Source of the DNA: an uncultured Rubellimicrobium sp.
GTDB taxonomy: Bacteria; Pseudomonadota; Alphaproteobacteria; Rhodobacterales; Rhodobacteraceae
Direction: 5' to 3'
DNA: 7,727 nt
Assembly: GCA_902805995.1 (NCBI GenBank)
Contig: CADCUU010000078.1
Location: forward strand, 1-7,727
A program made the translations under genes and the position numbers. Below the pieces are notes generated by a model. The model saw only the letters and a list, made by a program, of their open reading frames with translations, searched no databases and was not told where the DNA came from. This document shows, piece after piece, positions 6,411-7,727 of this stretch (its first letter is position 1; each line of letters starts with the position of its first letter).

Positions 6411-6422
6411 CTGCGCCTGCAC
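6411..6422 (-). promoter_or_regulatory. Degenerate PhaR-type site ahead of phaR
   Basis: On the plus strand CTGC, then four bases, then GCAC. Read on the minus strand this is GTGC-N4-GCAG, matching the CTGC/GCAG inverted repeat at 7 of 8 positions, with a 4-base spacer in place of 3. It lies about 20 bp upstream of the phaR start codon, just before the ribosome binding site, where bound PhaR could block its own transcription. No good -10/-35 pair is visible here. Confidence 0.35.
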
Positions 6423-6445
6423 AGAGCCTAGGCCCGCCCCAAGGG

Positions 6446-6477
6446 AAAAGAAAGGGCGGACCCGCGAAGGCCCGCCC
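6446..6477 (-). terminator. Intrinsic terminator after phaP
   Basis: Read on the minus strand, GGGCGGGCC pairs with GGGTCCGCCC to give a 9-bp stem (6454-6462 with 6469-6477) around a TTCGCG loop, followed immediately by TTTCTTTT (6446-6453). Position 6460/6471 pairs as G-U only in the minus-strand RNA (A-C in the other), and the T tract exists only on that side. The element therefore acts on phaP-direction transcription. It is 54 bp after the phaP stop and 56 bp before the phaR start. Confidence 0.8.
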
Positions 6478-6488
6478 ACAAGATCCGC

Positions 6489-6533
6489 CCGGCCCGGAGG
6501 AGGGCCGGAGCGGCGGAGATCCCCCAGGGGATC
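6489..6533. other. Two further inverted repeats at the phaP 3' end
   Basis: CCGGCCC (6489-6495) and GGGCCGG (6502-6508) form a 7-bp stem around GGAGGA. GATCCCC (6518-6524) and GGGGATC (6527-6533) form another, overlapping the phaP stop codon. Neither has a T tract. Together with the terminator that follows they make a three-hairpin phaP 3' end, which would be expected to protect the message from 3' exonucleases. Confidence 0.5.
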
Positions 6534-7005
6534 AGACGTTGGTCGAGGTCGAGGTCACCTTGGAGGCGGCCGTCGTCGCGTTCTGGGCGACCTTGGTCAT
6601 CTCGGTGCCGGCCTTGCGGGCGGCGGCGGTCATGTCCTCGGTCATGTCCTTGCCGGCGGCCATCAGCAGCTCCAGCGTCTCGGTCTGCACGCGCTTGGCG
6701 ATGTCCGCGAAGGCGGCCATGTGCTCGGCGGCGGATTCGGCCGACTGGGTCATGAAGTCGGTGACCGACTTGGCGTAATCCGCGGGCTCGGCCTTGGCGA
6801 CGGTCATGCCCGACAGCTTGGAAAGGGTGTCCTGCATCCAGCGGGCCGACAGGTCGGTCGACTTCTGGGCGGCTTCGATGGCCACGGAGGACATCTTCTC
6901 GGCAAGGGCGGCCTGCGACTTGGCCAGGTTCTCCACGGAGGAGGTGTCGACGGGGAAGTTGCCCATCATGTCCTTGAGCATCTGGGCGTAATCGGTGTTG
7001 GCCAT
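6532..7005 (-). CDS. phaP: Phasin PhaP (PHA granule-associated protein)
   Basis: A 157-residue protein predicted to be almost entirely amphipathic helix, with no cysteine, no signal peptide and no membrane segment. Composition (alanine, methionine, lysine, glutamate, threonine) and length fit Phasin_2-type proteins that coat PHA granules and control their number and size. Identity rests on this pattern together with position between phaC and phaR. Recognisable stretches include the N-terminal MANTDYAQMLKDMMGNFPVD, a central MTVAKAEPADYAKSVTDFM and a C-terminal low-complexity serine/threonine tail (TTAASKVTSTSTNV). The ATG at 7003-7005 follows AAAGGA (7014-7019 on the complementary strand) with an 8-nt spacer. 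The upstream region holds PhaR-type operators and the downstream side a strong terminator, so phaP looks like a monocistronic, PhaR-repressed and highly expressed gene. Confidence 0.94.
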   Translation of the reverse strand: MANTDYAQMLKDMMGNFPVDTSSVENLAKSQAALAEKMSSVAIEAAQKSTDLSARWMQDTLSKLSGMTVAKAEPADYAKSVTDFMTQSAESAAEHMAAFADIAKRVQTETLELLMAAGKDMTEDMTAAARKAGTEMTKVAQNATTAASKVTSTSTNV

Positions 7006-7030
7006 CTCAGGCGTCCTTTCGGGGTAGAGT

Positions 7031-7046
7031 CGGGGAAGCGCCCCCG
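7031..7046. other. Small hairpin in the phaP 5' leader
   Basis: CGGGG (7031-7035) pairs with CCCCG (7042-7046) around a 6-nt loop, a 5-bp GC stem. It lies just upstream of the phaP ribosome binding site and downstream of the predicted promoter, so it would sit in the untranslated leader. Its role is unknown; a stability element is one possibility. Confidence 0.35.
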
Positions 7047-7061
7047 GCGTTCGATGGCCGC

Positions 7062-7090
7062 AAGATGGATGCTGCAGCGCAGCAATTCAA
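7062..7090 (-). promoter_or_regulatory. Predicted phaP promoter (-35 TTGAAT, -10 CATCTT)
   Basis: On the minus strand TTGAAT (7085-7090) and CATCTT (7062-7067) are separated by 17 bp, matching the sigma-70 consensus at 4/6 and 3/6 positions. The surrounding 7083-7100 is one of the few AT-rich patches in the window. Transcription would start near 7055, giving a leader of about 50 nt. The -10 match is weak; the case rests on spacing and on the PhaR-type site inside the spacer. Confidence 0.45.
7072..7082. promoter_or_regulatory. PhaR operator, CTGC-N3-GCAG (promoter-proximal)
   Basis: CTGCAGCGCAG is an exact CTGC-N3-GCAG inverted repeat, the form reported for PhaR binding in Paracoccus denitrificans. 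It lies inside the 17-bp spacer of the predicted phaP promoter, where a bound repressor would exclude RNA polymerase. Confidence 0.75.
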
Positions 7091-7099
7091 GCTTTTTCT

Positions 7100-7110
7100 C
7101 TGCAATGCAG
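7100..7110. promoter_or_regulatory. PhaR operator, CTGC-N3-GCAG (promoter-distal)
   Basis: CTGCAATGCAG is a second exact CTGC-N3-GCAG repeat, centred 28 bp from the first and about 10 bp upstream of the predicted -35 box. Two identical-format sites in 39 bp are very unlikely by chance and support co-operative PhaR binding. Confidence 0.75.
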
Positions 7111-7114
7111 AAAA

Positions 7115-7133
7115 CTGCGCGCGATTGCCGCAG
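7115..7133. promoter_or_regulatory. Possible third, widely spaced PhaR half-site pair
   Basis: CTGC at 7115-7118 and GCAG at 7130-7133 are in the same inverted orientation as the two good sites but 11 bp apart. The right half ends two bases before the phaC stop codon on the minus strand. It may extend the PhaR-bound region or be two weak half-sites. Confidence 0.3.
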
Positions 7134-7135
7134 GG

Positions 7136-7727
7136 TCAGAGGGCAGGCACCGCCGTGACATAGGTTCCAGGCGCCGGCGCGATCGGCGGATGGGCCGCGT
7201 CGCCCGGCTCGCGCGCGGGAATCATGGGGCCCGACCGCCCGCCCAGCCACTCGCCCCAGCGCGCCCACCAGCTTCCCTTGTGCTTCTCCGCCGCCTGGAG
7301 CCAGTCCTCGGGCGTGAGGGCAAGCTCCTTATTCACCCAGTGGCCATACTTGCCCTTGGACGGCGGGTTCACGATCCCGGCGATGTGGCCTGACTCGGAC
7401 AGGATGAAGGTCCTGTCCGAGGAGCCCATCTTCTGGACGCCGCGATAGGACGACTTCCAGCCCGCGATGTGGTCGGTCTCGCAGGCGATACCGCAAAGCG
7501 GGACCTTCACATCCCCGATGTGCACGGTCTCGCCCGCGATGGGGTAGCCGGTGGTGGCGAAGCGGTCGCTCTGGCACAGGCCGCGCAGATATTCGATGGC
7601 CATGGCCGCGGGCAGGTTCGTCGAATCGCCGTTCCAGTACAGGAGGTCGAAGGCCGGCGGCGTCTGGCCCATCATGTAGGACCGGATCGCAGGCCCGTAG
7701 ATCAGGTCGTTGGACCGCAGGTACGAG
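7136..7727 (-). CDS. phaC: Class I poly(3-hydroxyalkanoate) synthase PhaC, C-terminal part
   Basis: The frame is open to the window edge and ends at TGA (7136-7138), giving 196 visible residues, roughly the last third of a class I synthase of about 600. Diagnostic segments in order are SYLRSNDLIYGPAIRSY, TPPAFDLLYWNGDSTNLP, CETDHIAGWKSSY (catalytic Asp near visible residue 85), ESGHIAGIVNPPSKGKYGHW (catalytic His near visible residue 114) and KGSWWARWGEWL, followed by a proline-rich tail ending APGTYVTAVPAL. The catalytic Cys lipase-like box lies upstream, outside the window. The enzyme polymerises (R)-3-hydroxyacyl-CoA at the surface of cytoplasmic granules. phaP follows on the same strand after 130 bp, and the gap contains a predicted promoter, so phaP need not depend on phaC transcription. 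Confidence 0.97.
   Translation of the reverse strand, partial: SYLRSNDLIYGPAIRSYMMGQTPPAFDLLYWNGDSTNLPAAMAIEYLRGLCQSDRFATTGYPIAGETVHIGDVKVPLCGIACETDHIAGWKSSYRGVQKMGSSDRTFILSESGHIAGIVNPPSKGKYGHWVNKELALTPEDWLQAAEKHKGSWWARWGEWLGGRSGPMIPAREPGDAAHPPIAPAPGTYVTAVPAL

Noticed and set aside
6196..7158. 320-codon plus-strand open frame opposite phaP and part of phaR.
   Set aside because: It is glycine/arginine/histidine-rich and antisense to phaP and phaR, which have the expected family features, ribosome sites and regulatory sites.
1..7727. CRISPR arrays, tRNA or rRNA genes, and insertion sequence ends.
   Set aside because: On reading both strands I saw no spaced identical repeats, no tRNA-like cloverleaf or rRNA-like stretch, and no transposase or terminal inverted repeats.

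Overview
The window is very GC-rich DNA, coding on both strands with strong C/G preference at third codon positions. It most likely comes from an alphaproteobacterium of the Rhodobacterales (Paracoccus/Rhodobacter/roseobacter relatives). The main evidence is a phaC-phaP-phaR cluster whose phaP upstream region carries two exact CTGC-N3-GCAG repeats, the operator form described for PhaR in that group, plus a gamma-glutamyl polyamine catabolism cluster. The lineage is inferred from gene content and motifs; no database search was possible.

Layout. Bases 1-345 (+) are the 3' end of a small membrane protein gene whose start is outside the window. Bases 346-938 hold no convincing gene: they are C-rich and full of palindromes, with a four-copy 14-bp tandem repeat (779-834) and a GC hairpin (874-899) shortly before the next gene. 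Bases 939-4290 (+) are a tightly packed three-gene unit: a class I glutamine amidotransferase/gamma-glutamyl hydrolase-type protein, a PuuA-like glutamine synthetase-family ligase (ATGA overlap) and a PuuB-like FAD oxidoreductase (TGATG overlap). A 143-bp gap with overlapping inverted repeats separates this unit from a class III PLP aminotransferase (4434-5801, +) that has its own good ribosome binding site. A 17-bp-stem hairpin (5811-5848) lies between this gene and the convergent minus-strand cluster.

On the minus strand, read right to left, come the C-terminal part of PHA synthase phaC (7136-7727, running off the window), a 130-bp regulatory gap, phasin phaP (6532-7005), an intrinsic terminator (6444-6477) and the PHA-responsive repressor phaR (5902-6390).

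How the genes fit together. The plus-strand enzymes match four of the five steps of the E. coli Puu type of putrescine route: gamma-glutamylation, FAD-dependent amine oxidation, removal of the gamma-glutamyl group and transamination. The aldehyde dehydrogenase step (PuuC) is not in the window. The minus-strand genes make and coat polyhydroxyalkanoate granules and sense the polymer: PhaR should hold phaP (and perhaps phaR itself) off until polymer titrates it. I see no wholly new system. The most interesting signals are regulatory: the PhaR operator array placed on a plausible phaP promoter, the strand-specific terminator between phaP and phaR, and the alternative hairpins ahead of the aminotransferase gene.
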